64,000 nt of DNA from Betaproteobacteria bacterium (GTDB lineage Bacteria; Pseudomonadota; Gammaproteobacteria; Burkholderiales; Casimicrobiaceae): the NCBI GenBank assembly GCA_016717855.1, contig JADKEV010000001.1, forward strand, positions 1 through 64,000, read 5' to 3'. The notes below the pieces were generated by a model. That model was not told where the DNA came from and ran no database searches. It saw only the letters and a list, made by a program, of their open reading frames with translations. Shown here one piece after another: positions 15,565 to 23,131 of this stretch (positions within the stretch are counted from its first letter, which is position 1; each line of letters starts with the position of its first letter). The translations under genes and the position numbers were made by a program.

Positions 15565-16628
15565 ATCTCCCCGATCCTTTGATGCGGCCCTGCCGGCCCG
15601 CGACCTTGTTGCAGTTCCCTGCGCACCAGCGCCGCCCCCGCCGCGAGTGCACGCAGCTTGGCCGACGCCACTTCGCGCGCGAGCGGCACCATCCCGCAGT
15701 TGGTGCAGGGATAGAGCTTCTCCGGTGCGACGAACTTCATCGCCGCGCGTATCGTCGCCGCGACCTGCTCCGGCGTTTCCACCACGTCGCTCGCCACGTC
15801 GATCGCGCCGACCATCACGTCCTTGCCCTTGAGCAGCCCGATGAGTTCCAGCGGGACGTGCGAGTTGGCGCACTCCAGCGAGACCTGGTCGATCTTCGAG
15901 CCTGCCAGCAGCGGAAACGTCGACTCGTACTGCCGCCACTCGGAGCCCAGCGTCTTCTTCCAGTCATTGTTGGCCTTGATGCCGTAGCCGTAGCAGATAT
16001 GGACCGCGGTCGTGCAGCCGAGGCCGGCGGCGGCCTTCTCCAGCGTCGCGATGCCCCAGTCGCGCACTTCGTCCATGTAGACGTTGAACGCCGGCTCGTC
16101 GAACTGGATCACGTCGATCCCCGCCGCGACCAGCTCGCGCGCCTCCTGGTTCAGGATCGTCGCGAACTCGCGCGCCAGCTTTTCGCGGCTCTTGTAGTGG
16201 CCGTCGTAGAGCGTGTCGACCATGGTCATCGGGCCGGGCAGCGTGAACTTCAGCCGCTTCGTCGTCTGCGCGCGCAGGAACTTCGCGTCGCCGGCGAACA
16301 CCGCGTGGCGCCGCGCCACCGGGCCGACCACCATCGGCACGTCGGCGTCGTAGCGGTTGCGGATGCGCACCGTCTTCTTGTTCATGAAATCGACGCCCTC
16401 GAGCGCCTCGATGAAGGTCGTCACGAAATGGCGGCGCGTCTGCTCGCCGTCGGTGACGATGTCGATGCCCGCCGCTTCCTGGTCATCGAGCACCAGGCGG
16501 ACCGCGTCCCGCTTGCCTTCGGCGAGCGCGTCGCCCTCGAGCAGCCAGGGCGCCCACAGTTGCTTCGGCGTGGCCAGCCAGGCCGGCTTGGGCAGGCTGC
16601 CCGCGATGGTCGTTTGCAATGGAGTCAT
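15561..16628 (-). CDS. Core-MetE methionine synthase (single-domain)
   Basis: 355 aa, corresponding only to the C-terminal catalytic barrel of cobalamin-independent MetE (which is about 750 aa). Start MTPLQTTIAGSLPKP; RLKFTLPGPMTMVDTLYDGHY is the substrate region; FDEPAFNVY is conserved; zinc ligands are seen as HICYG (His, Cys), SLECANSH (Glu) and LYPCTNCGMVPL (Cys). Short MetE-type enzymes transfer a methyl group to homocysteine, using methylcobalamin-bearing proteins or other methyl donors instead of polyglutamyl-methyl-THF. The partner gene mesX (DUF1852), known beside mesD in some bacteria, is not here. An overlapping lipoprotein gene follows. Confidence 0.8.
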   Translation of the reverse strand: MTPLQTTIAGSLPKPAWLATPKQLWAPWLLEGDALAEGKRDAVRLVLDDQEAAGIDIVTDGEQTRRHFVTTFIEALEGVDFMNKKTVRIRNRYDADVPMVVGPVARRHAVFAGDAKFLRAQTTKRLKFTLPGPMTMVDTLYDGHYKSREKLAREFATILNQEARELVAAGIDVIQFDEPAFNVYMDEVRDWGIATLEKAAAGLGCTTAVHICYGYGIKANNDWKKTLGSEWRQYESTFPLLAGSKIDQVSLECANSHVPLELIGLLKGKDVMVGAIDVASDVVETPEQVAATIRAAMKFVAPEKLYPCTNCGMVPLAREVASAKLRALAAGAALVRRELQQGRGPAGPHQRIGEI

Positions 16629-16695
16629 GCTGGATCCCGGGTTGAAGGCACAAGCTGGCGAATTCGCGCGCTCTGCAAAAGCGAGGCCCGGCCGT

Positions 16696-17169
16696 TCAGG
16701 GCCGCAGCAACGCCTGCGAATCGCCGATGCGCTGGTCGATGTAGGCGCCGAAGAAGTCGATGGTGGGCAAGCCGACGATGGGCTCGGCAAGGGCCGTTCC
16801 GTCGCCGTCGACGAACCAGATGGTGGGCGTGAGCCGGATCTTGTAGCGCGCGGCGAATTCGCGATGCGTGGTGGCGCGGCCGCCGAAGTCGACGAGCCGC
16901 AGCGGCTTGTCGATCTCGACCTGGCGGAACAGCACGCGGCCGGCGTAGGCGGGGTCACCTTGCATCGGCGTGAGGTACTCGCGCAGCGCGCGCTCGCAAT
17001 ACACGCATCCGGCGCGATTGAAGAACAGCAGGATGGGAACGTGCCGCTCCCGCGCCGCGACGCCATCGGCCTTGAGGTCGCCGGCGCCGGGCAGCTTTGC
17101 CGCGACCCGTTCCGCGCCCGCGGCGCCCGTCGAGACGAAGAATGCGCATGCTAGAATCGCGGCCACCAT
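16696..17169 (-). CDS. Secreted thioredoxin-fold protein (SoxW/DsbC-like)
   Basis: 157 aa with a signal peptide (MVAAILACAFFVSTGAAGA) and a thioredoxin core: HVPILLFFNRAGCVYCERALREYL carries the CVYC active site, the cis-Pro is in RLTPTIWFVDGDG. It should reduce or isomerise disulfides in the periplasm. I chose ATG 17169; an upstream ATG at 17226 adds an unlikely charged leader and would overlap the divergent hemC start. The gene is 67 bp upstream of the core-MetE gene on the same strand, so co-transcription is possible. Confidence 0.75.
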   Translation of the reverse strand: MVAAILACAFFVSTGAAGAERVAAKLPGAGDLKADGVAARERHVPILLFFNRAGCVYCERALREYLTPMQGDPAYAGRVLFRQVEIDKPLRLVDFGGRATTHREFAARYKIRLTPTIWFVDGDGTALAEPIVGLPTIDFFGAYIDQRIGDSQALLRP

Positions 17170-17224
17170 TCTTCCTGCGCGCGGACCGCATTCTTCCCAC
17201 CAACGGCCGCCGCGCAATGCCCTC

Positions 17225-18175
17225 ATGATGTCTGCCCCGTCAAGTCCAGCGCACCCTGCCCGTCTGGTCATCGCGACCCGCGAAAGTCCGCTCGCGCTCT
17301 ATCAGGCCAACCACGTCGCGGGCCTGCTGCGCGGATTATACCCGGCGTGCGACGTGCAGTTGCTGGGAATGACCACGCGCGGCGACCAGATCCTGGACCG
17401 CAGCCTGGCCGCGATTGGCGGCAAGGGGCTGTTCATCAAGGAACTCGAGCAGGCGATCGAAGCCGGCCAGGCCGACCTCGCCGTGCACTCGCTCAAGGAC
17501 GTCCCGATGGACATGCCGGAGGGCTTCGCGCTGGCCGCGATCCTGCCGCGCGAGGATCCGCACGATGCGCTGGTGTCCGGCCGTTACGACTCGCTCGCCG
17601 CGCTGCCCGCGGGCGCGGTGGTCGGCACGTCCAGCCTGCGGCGCGAGGCGGCGCTGCGCGCGGGATTTCCGCACCTGAAGATCGAACCGTTGCGGGGCAA
17701 TGTCGGCACCCGGTTGCGCAAGCTCGACGAAGGCACGTACGACGCGATCATCCTCGCTGCCGCGGGCCTGAAGCGCCTGGGGCTGGCCGCACGCATCCGC
17801 GCGATCCTGCCCGCTGAGCAGAGTCTGCCGGCCGTCGGCCAGGGCGCGCTTGCCATCGAGATCCACGCGTCGCGCACCGAGCTGCACGGCTGGCTGCAGC
17901 CCCTCCATGACGCGGACACGACTGCCTGCACCCGCGCCGAACGCGCCTTTTCGCGCGGCTTGTCGGGCAGCTGCCACACGCCGCTGGCCGCGCATGCGGT
18001 GATCGAGGACGGGCAGGTCTGGCTGCGCGGCTTCCTGGCCGCCCCCGACGGCACGCGCATCCTGCGCGGTGATGCGCGCGGCGCGCGCGAAGATCCGGAA
18101 GCGATCGGCGCGCGGCTCGCCGACGACTTCAAGTCCCGCGGCGCGATCGCAATCCTGGCGGCGCTGCCCGCATGA
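17225..18175 (+). CDS. hemC: Hydroxymethylbilane synthase (porphobilinogen deaminase)
   Basis: About 316 aa. Polymerises four porphobilinogens to hydroxymethylbilane in haem biosynthesis. Characteristic stretches: RLVIATRESPLALYQANHV, GDQILDRSLAAIGGKGLFIKELE, LAVHSLKDVPMDMP, SSLRREAAL, LRGNVGTRLRKLDEG and GQGALAIEI. The dipyrromethane-binding Cys is in SGSCHTPLAAHA. Two consecutive ATGs (17225, 17228) are available. Its stop overlaps the hemD start by 4 bp (ATGA). Divergent from the thioredoxin-fold gene. Confidence 0.95.
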   Translation: MMSAPSSPAHPARLVIATRESPLALYQANHVAGLLRGLYPACDVQLLGMTTRGDQILDRSLAAIGGKGLFIKELEQAIEAGQADLAVHSLKDVPMDMPEGFALAAILPREDPHDALVSGRYDSLAALPAGAVVGTSSLRREAALRAGFPHLKIEPLRGNVGTRLRKLDEGTYDAIILAAAGLKRLGLAARIRAILPAEQSLPAVGQGALAIEIHASRTELHGWLQPLHDADTTACTRAERAFSRGLSGSCHTPLAAHAVIEDGQVWLRGFLAAPDGTRILRGDARGAREDPEAIGARLADDFKSRGAIAILAALPA

Positions 18176-18963
18176 CAGTCCGGCCAAGCGCCGGCCCGCT
18201 GGCCGGCGTCGGCGTCGTGATCACGCGCCCGGTGCGGCAGGCGGCGACGTTCGCGCAGCGGCTCACGGTGCTGGGTGGCGACCCGATCATCGCGCCGGCG
18301 ATGGTCATCGCGCCGCCCGCCGATGACGCGCCCTTCGCCGATGCGCTGCGCCGCCTTGCCGAGTTCGACTACGCCATTTTCGTGAGCGGCAACGCCGCCG
18401 AGGCCGTGCTCGCCAGGCATCCGGCCTGGCCGCCGCACGTCACCGCGATCGCCGTCGGGCCGACGACCGCCGACGCGCTGATCTCCGGCGGCATCACCAA
18501 CGTACTGATGCCGCCGTCGCGCTACGACAGCGAAGGCGTGCTCGAGCTGCCGGCGATGCAGCAGGTCGAGGCCCGACGCTTTGTCCTGTTTCGCGGCGAG
18601 GGCGCGCGCGGGGAAACCGGCCGCGAAACCATGCGCGAGACGCTGGAGGATCGCGGCGCGTTCGTGCTGCCGGTCAAGTGCTACCGCCGGCTGCGCCCCA
18701 CCATCGGCACCGAGGCGCTGCTCGATGCGTGGCGCGCGGGCAAGGTCGACGCCGTCGTCGTCACCTCGACCGAAGTGCTCGACAATTTCCTGGACATGGT
18801 GGGCGAAGCCGGCCGCGCGTTGTTGCTGACCACGCCGGTGTTCGTCCCGCATCCGCGGATCGCCGCGCACGCGGCAGCGCGCGGCTTGACCAATGTAGTG
18901 ACCACCAACGCGACCGACGCCGGACTGCTGGCCGGCCTTCTGCAGCATTTCTCCAAGACCTGA
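18172..18963 (+). CDS. hemD: Uroporphyrinogen-III synthase
   Basis: 263 aa; closes and inverts ring D of hydroxymethylbilane. The sequence is poorly conserved in the family, but GVGVVITRPVRQAATFAQRL, FVSGNAAEAVL, AIAVGPTTADAL, DSEGVLELPAMQ, VLFRGEGARGETGRETMRETLEDRGA and VTSTEVLDNF match the two-lobed HemD fold. Coupled to hemC by an ATGA overlap. Here no hemX/hemY follow, unlike many betaproteobacteria. Confidence 0.9.
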   Translation: MTVRPSAGPLAGVGVVITRPVRQAATFAQRLTVLGGDPIIAPAMVIAPPADDAPFADALRRLAEFDYAIFVSGNAAEAVLARHPAWPPHVTAIAVGPTTADALISGGITNVLMPPSRYDSEGVLELPAMQQVEARRFVLFRGEGARGETGRETMRETLEDRGAFVLPVKCYRRLRPTIGTEALLDAWRAGKVDAVVVTSTEVLDNFLDMVGEAGRALLLTTPVFVPHPRIAAHAAARGLTNVVTTNATDAGLLAGLLQHFSKT

Positions 18964-18979
18964 CTCGACAGGAACCGCC

Positions 18980-19921
18980 ATGAACGACATCTTGATCACC
19001 GCCCCGCTGCCCGACTTCCTGAAGCAGCCCCTGCTCGCCACCTACGCCTGCCACGACTATCACGGCGCGGCCGACAAGGCCGGCTTGCTGGCCGCGGTCG
19101 GGACGAAGATCGTCGGACTGGTCCAGGGTGGGGGCAGCCTGGCCCCCGTCGAACTGCTCGACCGTCTGCCGAACCTGAAGATCATCAGCGTGTTCGGCGT
19201 CGGCTATGACGGCGTGCCGGTCGACTACTGCCGCGGCCGCGGCATCAAGGTCGGCCATACGCCCGACGTGCTGACCGACGATGTCGCCGACGTGGCGCTG
19301 GCGCTCACGCTGACGCTCTCGCGCCAGTTTCATCTCGCCAACCGCTACGTGCAGGCGGGCGACTGGCCGCGCCGGCCGCTGCCGCTGTCGACCTCGGTGA
19401 CCGGCAAGACCGCCGGCATCCTGGGCCTGGGCCGCATCGGCAAGGCGATCGCGCGCCGGCTCGAAGCGTGCGGAATGAAGGTCGGCTATCACGGCCGCGC
19501 CGCGCAGACTGTTCCCTACACGTATTATCCGACGCTGTCCGGCATGGCCGATGCGGTCGATTTCCTGATCGTCGCCTGCCCCGGCGGGCCGGCGACAAAG
19601 AACATGGTGAATGCCGAAGTGCTCGCGGCGCTTGGCGCCCAGGGCAAGATCGTCAATATCGCGCGCGGCTCCATCATCGACGAGGCGGCGATGATCAAGG
19701 CGCTGCAGGCAGGCACGCTGGGCGGAGCCGGCCTGGACGTGTTCGCCAACGAGCCGCACGTCCCCGCCGAGTTGCTGGCAATGGACAACGTGGTGCTGTT
19801 CCCGCACGTGGGCAGCGCGACGAAGGAAACGCGCAAGGCGATGGGCGACCTCACCCTCGCCAATCTCGCCGCGTATTTTGCGGGCAAGGCGCTGGTGAAG
19901 CTGATCCCCGAACTGCAGTGA
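18980..19921 (+). CDS. D-isomer-specific 2-hydroxyacid dehydrogenase
   Basis: 313 aa. NAD(P)-binding GILGLGRIGKAIARRLEA; active-site Arg in NIARGSIID, Glu in ANEPHVP and His in LFPHVGSATKETR. GYDGVPVDYCRGRGIKVGHTPDVLTDDVAD is typical of glyoxylate/hydroxypyruvate reductases (GhrB-like). It would reduce 2-oxoacids to D-2-hydroxyacids; the exact substrate is unknown. Starts 16 bp after hemD with a GGAAC-type weak ribosome site, so it may be the third gene of the hem transcript. Confidence 0.85.
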   Translation: MNDILITAPLPDFLKQPLLATYACHDYHGAADKAGLLAAVGTKIVGLVQGGGSLAPVELLDRLPNLKIISVFGVGYDGVPVDYCRGRGIKVGHTPDVLTDDVADVALALTLTLSRQFHLANRYVQAGDWPRRPLPLSTSVTGKTAGILGLGRIGKAIARRLEACGMKVGYHGRAAQTVPYTYYPTLSGMADAVDFLIVACPGGPATKNMVNAEVLAALGAQGKIVNIARGSIIDEAAMIKALQAGTLGGAGLDVFANEPHVPAELLAMDNVVLFPHVGSATKETRKAMGDLTLANLAAYFAGKALVKLIPELQ

Positions 19922-19942
19922 TCCTTGCCGACTTCATTCCAT

Positions 19943-19974
19943 CGTAGGATGGGTGGAGCAAAGCGATACCCATC
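19943..19974 (+). repeat. REP-like intergenic hairpin, copy 2
   Basis: CGTAGGATGGGTGGAGCAAA then GCGATACCCATC, 22 bp after the hydroxyacid dehydrogenase stop. It differs from copy 3 by G to A in the loop. Confidence 0.75.
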
Positions 19975-20068
19975 ATCGTAGGGAAGCACGTAATGGCGCA
20001 GTTGCCCGCGTAAAGCGCCCCGGGGGTCGGGCCTGCCCCCTCTTTGGACCCCTTCCTTGCGCCCTTTC

Positions 20069-20081
20069 TTGCTGCAATGCA
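20069..20081. promoter_or_regulatory. Upstream half-copy of the PhaR-like palindrome
   Basis: TTGCTGCAATGCA occurs here and again at 20213-20225, 144 bp apart. This upstream copy lacks the final half-arm. Two sites flanking the promoter would allow cooperative or looping repression; this is inference. Confidence 0.35.
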
Positions 20082-20134
20082 CCATTTCTGGGTGACCGGA
20101 CAGCCAGTGGCACAGTCCTGGTCCGCACCAAAAT

Positions 20135-20154
20135 AATAGACTGAATAGTCTATT
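20135..20154. promoter_or_regulatory. Inverted repeat AATAGACT-N4-AGTCTATT
   Basis: Perfect 8-bp arms with a 4-bp spacer in an AT-rich patch that stands out from the surrounding GC-rich DNA. It lies about 20 bp before the putative -35 of the MaoC-Pta operon, a place suited to an activator or repressor dimer. The cognate regulator is unknown. Confidence 0.45.
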
Positions 20155-20174
20155 GAAATCCGTGACTTTACCCA

Positions 20175-20203
20175 TGTCAAGATAGAACATCCCGTGGTAT
20201 AAA
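20175..20203 (+). promoter_or_regulatory. Candidate sigma70 promoter of the MaoC-Pta/ackA operon
   Basis: TGTCAA (20175-20180) and TATAAA (20198-20203) are separated by 17 bp. The -35 is weak. The start would fall within the palindrome at 20214. The 322-bp gap from 19922 to 20243 holds only this promoter region and the repeat. Confidence 0.4.
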
Positions 20204-20213
20204 TACCCCTGAT

Positions 20214-20228
20214 TGCTGCAATGCAGCA
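20214..20228. promoter_or_regulatory. PhaR-like operator TGCTGCAATGCAGCA
   Basis: A perfect 15-bp palindrome containing CTGC-N3-GCAG, the arrangement described for the polyhydroxyalkanoate regulator PhaR. It overlaps the expected transcription start of an acetyl-/acyl-phosphate operon 15 bp before the ATG, so binding would block transcription. Confidence 0.45.
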
Positions 20229-20243
20229 TAACCACATTGCCGG

Positions 20244-21710
20244 ATGAACGACCTCACCACCGCCAACATGCTCCAGACCCGGACCGCCGAACCGCGCGCG
20301 GACCGCTCCCTCGACATGATCGAGAACCACACGTTCGACGAGATCAATGTCGGCGACACAGCCTGCCTGACGCGCACGCTGCAGGCGGAAGACATTCAAC
20401 TGTTCGCGACGATGTCGGGCGACGTCAACCCGGCGCATCTGGACCTCGAGTACGCGAAGAGCACGCAGTTCCGCGGCATCATCGCGCATGGGATGTGGGG
20501 CGGCGCGCTGATTTCCACGGTGCTCGGCACCCAGTACCCCGGCCCGGGGACGATCTACCTGGCGCAGAACCTGAGCTTCCTGCGGCCGGTGCACGTGGGC
20601 GATACGCTCGAAGTCCGCGTGAGGGTGACCGCGAAGGATGCAGACAATCACCACGTGACCCTCGACTGCCGCTGCACCAACCAGCACGGCAAGGAAGTCA
20701 TCACCGGCAGCGCGCTGGTGTTGGCGCCGGCGGAAAAGGTCCGCCGCCCCCGGCTCGCGCCGATGCACGTCCGGCTCACCGACAGGACGCTGCGCTACCG
20801 GCAACTGCTGGCGCTGGTGGCGGGGCTGCCGGCAATCACCGTGGCGGTCGTGCACCCGTGCAGCACCGACGCGTTGCGCGGCGCGATGGCCGCGGCCGAG
20901 ATGGGGCTGATCGTCCCCATCCTCGTCGGGCCGGAAGCGACGATCCGCGCGGTGGCGGCGGAGGCGGACATCGCTGTGGACGACTGCCGGATCATCGACG
21001 TCCCCGACAGCCGCGCGGCCGCGGCACTGGCGGTGGCGATGGCGAGGAACGGGGAAGTGCAGGCGCTGATGAAGGGCAGCCTGCACACCGACGAGCTGAT
21101 GGCCGAGGTCGTGAAGACCGCCGGCGGCCTGCGCACCGAGCGGCGCATCAGCCACGTCTTCGTGCTCGACGTGCCGGCGTATCCGAAGCCGCTGCTGATC
21201 AGCGACGGCGCGATCAACGTGGAACCGGATCTGAACGCCAAGCACGACATCATCTGCAACGCCATCGACCTCGCGCATGCGCTGGGCATCGCCACCCCAA
21301 AAGTGGCGATACTCGCGGCGATCGAGACCGTGAACCCGTCGATGCGCTCGACGGTCGATGCCGCCGCGCTGTGCAAGATGGCCGACCGCGGGCAGATCGA
21401 AGGCGCGGTCCTCGACGGCCCGCTGGCGTTCGACAACGCCATCTCCGCCATCGCCGCGAAGGACAAGGGCATTGATTCCGCCGTCGCGGGTGACGCCGAT
21501 ATCCTGATCGCGCCAAACCTGGAAGCCGGCAACATGATGACCAAGCAATTGCAGTACCTCGCCGACGCGCAGGCCGCCGGCCTGGTGCTCGGCGCGCGCG
21601 TGCCGGTGATCCTCACCAGCCGGGCCGACAGCACGGGCGCGCGCATCGCTTCCTGCGCGCTGGCACTCCTGGTCGTCAAGGCCAGGACGGCCGAACGGCT
21701 GGCGGCCTGA
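20244..21710 (+). CDS. Bifunctional enoyl-CoA hydratase / phosphate acetyltransferase (MaoC-Pta fusion)
   Basis: 488 aa. Residues about 25-160 form a MaoC-like hot-dog hydratase (FDEINVGDTACLTRTLQAED, SGDVNPAHLDLEYAKST, GIIAHGMWGGALISTVLG). Residues about 185-485 are a phosphate acetyl/butyryltransferase (VVHPCSTDALRGAMAAAEMG, LMKGSLHTDELM, GPLAFDNAIS, DILIAPNLEAGNMMTKQL). The fusion is a recognised betaproteobacterial type. It would link an acyl-CoA hydration step to acyl-phosphate formation; the following kinase then yields acid and ATP. Stop and ackA start are adjacent. Confidence 0.88.
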   Translation: MNDLTTANMLQTRTAEPRADRSLDMIENHTFDEINVGDTACLTRTLQAEDIQLFATMSGDVNPAHLDLEYAKSTQFRGIIAHGMWGGALISTVLGTQYPGPGTIYLAQNLSFLRPVHVGDTLEVRVRVTAKDADNHHVTLDCRCTNQHGKEVITGSALVLAPAEKVRRPRLAPMHVRLTDRTLRYRQLLALVAGLPAITVAVVHPCSTDALRGAMAAAEMGLIVPILVGPEATIRAVAAEADIAVDDCRIIDVPDSRAAAALAVAMARNGEVQALMKGSLHTDELMAEVVKTAGGLRTERRISHVFVLDVPAYPKPLLISDGAINVEPDLNAKHDIICNAIDLAHALGIATPKVAILAAIETVNPSMRSTVDAAALCKMADRGQIEGAVLDGPLAFDNAISAIAAKDKGIDSAVAGDADILIAPNLEAGNMMTKQLQYLADAQAAGLVLGARVPVILTSRADSTGARIASCALALLVVKARTAERLAA

Positions 21711-22967
21711 ATGAGCGTCGTCCTGGTTCTCAATGCGGGCTCCTCGAGTATCAAGTTCGCGGCATTCGATCGCGCGACCACGCCACGGGTCCTGAAGCTG
21801 ATCGGCAGGGGCCACGTCAAGCAGTCCGGCGCCGAAGTGGAAATGCTGGTCAGGAACGCGGACGGCGCGGTGCTCGAGCGCTCGCATTGCGGGCTGGCCA
21901 ACGGCGCCTTCGATCACGACAAGGGCATGGCGCACATGTTCACCTGGCTCGACGAGCATCGCGGCGGGCTGGAACTCGGCGCGGTCGGCCATCGCGTCGT
22001 GCATGGCGGCCAGTGGTATTCGGCGCCGGTGCTGGTAACCGATGAAGTGCTCGACGATCTCGAAACCCTCGTGCCGCTGGCCCCGCTGCACCAGCCGCAC
22101 AACATCAAGGCGATCCGCTTCCTGCGCGAATACATCCCCACGTTGCCGCAGGTAGCCTGTTTCGATACCGCGTTCCACACGACGCAGCCGGAAGTGGCGC
22201 AGGCGTATGCGCTGCCGCGCGACATCACCGAGGGCGGCGTGCGCCGCTACGGTTTTCACGGCCTTTCCTACGAGTACATCGCCTCCCAGTTGCCGCGGGT
22301 CCTGGGCGACCGGGCGCACGGCAAGGTGGTCGTCGCGCACCTGGGCAGCGGCGCCAGCTTGTGCGGGATGATAGCCGGCAGGAGCGTCGCCTCGACCATG
22401 GGTTTTTCCGCGCTCGACGGCCTGGTGATGGGCACCCGCTGCGGCACCCTCGACCCCGGCGTCGTGCTGTACCTGATGCAGTCGCTCAACCTGACCCCGG
22501 CCGAAGTCAGCAATCTGCTCTACAACCGCTCCGGGCTGCTCGGCGTCTCCGGCATCAGCAACGACATGCAGGTCCTGCTGGCCAGCACCGATCCGCGCGC
22601 CGTCCAGGCGGTCGACCTGTTCGTGCACCGGATCGTCTGCGAGATCGGGTCGCTGGCCGCCGCGATGGGCGGCCTTGACGCGCTGGTCTTCACCGCTGGC
22701 ATCGGGGAACATGCGGCGATCATCCGTTCGCGGGTGGCGCGGGGCTGCGAGTGGCTGGGCGCTACAATCGACGAAGAGTCCAACACCATGCGGCGGGAAC
22801 TCATCCACGCGCCGTCGAGCCGGATCCAGCTCGTCGTGATGGCCACCGACGAAGAAAAGATGATCGCCACGCACACGTCCCGCCGCGCCTGCCGGGCGCC
22901 GGAAGGCCCCGTGGCACACGCGCGCTCGACACCGGCAATCACCGCCACCGCCGCAGTCCGCCCCTGA
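21711..22967 (+). CDS. ackA: Acetate/propionate family kinase
   Basis: 418 aa. Motifs: VLNAGSSSIKFAAFD (phosphate), VGHRVVHGG, FDTAFHTTQP, YGFHGLSYEYIA, VVAHLGSGASLCG, GLVMGTRCGTLDPG and FTAGIGEHAAIIR. It interconverts acetyl-phosphate and acetate with ADP/ATP. The ATG follows the MaoC-Pta stop without a gap. The last about 35 residues after ATDEEKMIATHT are an Arg/Ala/Pro/Thr-rich tail longer than usual for AckA and probably not structural. Confidence 0.9.
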   Translation: MSVVLVLNAGSSSIKFAAFDRATTPRVLKLIGRGHVKQSGAEVEMLVRNADGAVLERSHCGLANGAFDHDKGMAHMFTWLDEHRGGLELGAVGHRVVHGGQWYSAPVLVTDEVLDDLETLVPLAPLHQPHNIKAIRFLREYIPTLPQVACFDTAFHTTQPEVAQAYALPRDITEGGVRRYGFHGLSYEYIASQLPRVLGDRAHGKVVVAHLGSGASLCGMIAGRSVASTMGFSALDGLVMGTRCGTLDPGVVLYLMQSLNLTPAEVSNLLYNRSGLLGVSGISNDMQVLLASTDPRAVQAVDLFVHRIVCEIGSLAAAMGGLDALVFTAGIGEHAAIIRSRVARGCEWLGATIDEESNTMRRELIHAPSSRIQLVVMATDEEKMIATHTSRRACRAPEGPVAHARSTPAITATAAVRP

Positions 22968-23076
22968 AACAGCCTCGCTCGGCAGGCCTGCCGGCGGCCG
23001 TTGGTATAATTGGTCAGGCCCGAATGGCGCTTGGTTGAGGCGTTCTTGAAAGGGCATTCGGCGAGCTTGAGGAAGT

Positions 23077-23103
23077 GCCAGTTGGGGTCTGACCCCAACT
23101 GGC
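23077..23103. repeat. Perfect hairpin GCCAGTTGGGGT-CTG-ACCCCAACTGGC type
   Basis: A 12-bp stem with a 3-base loop in the leader of the peptidase gene, 29 bp before its ATG. A TATAAT hexamer lies at 23005-23010 upstream. GGGGTCTGACCCC elements of this sort are dispersed repeats in many proteobacteria; it could also weaken read-through from ackA. Confidence 0.5.
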
Positions 23104-23131
23104 GCAATTGACATTGGCGATCGGACAGACG

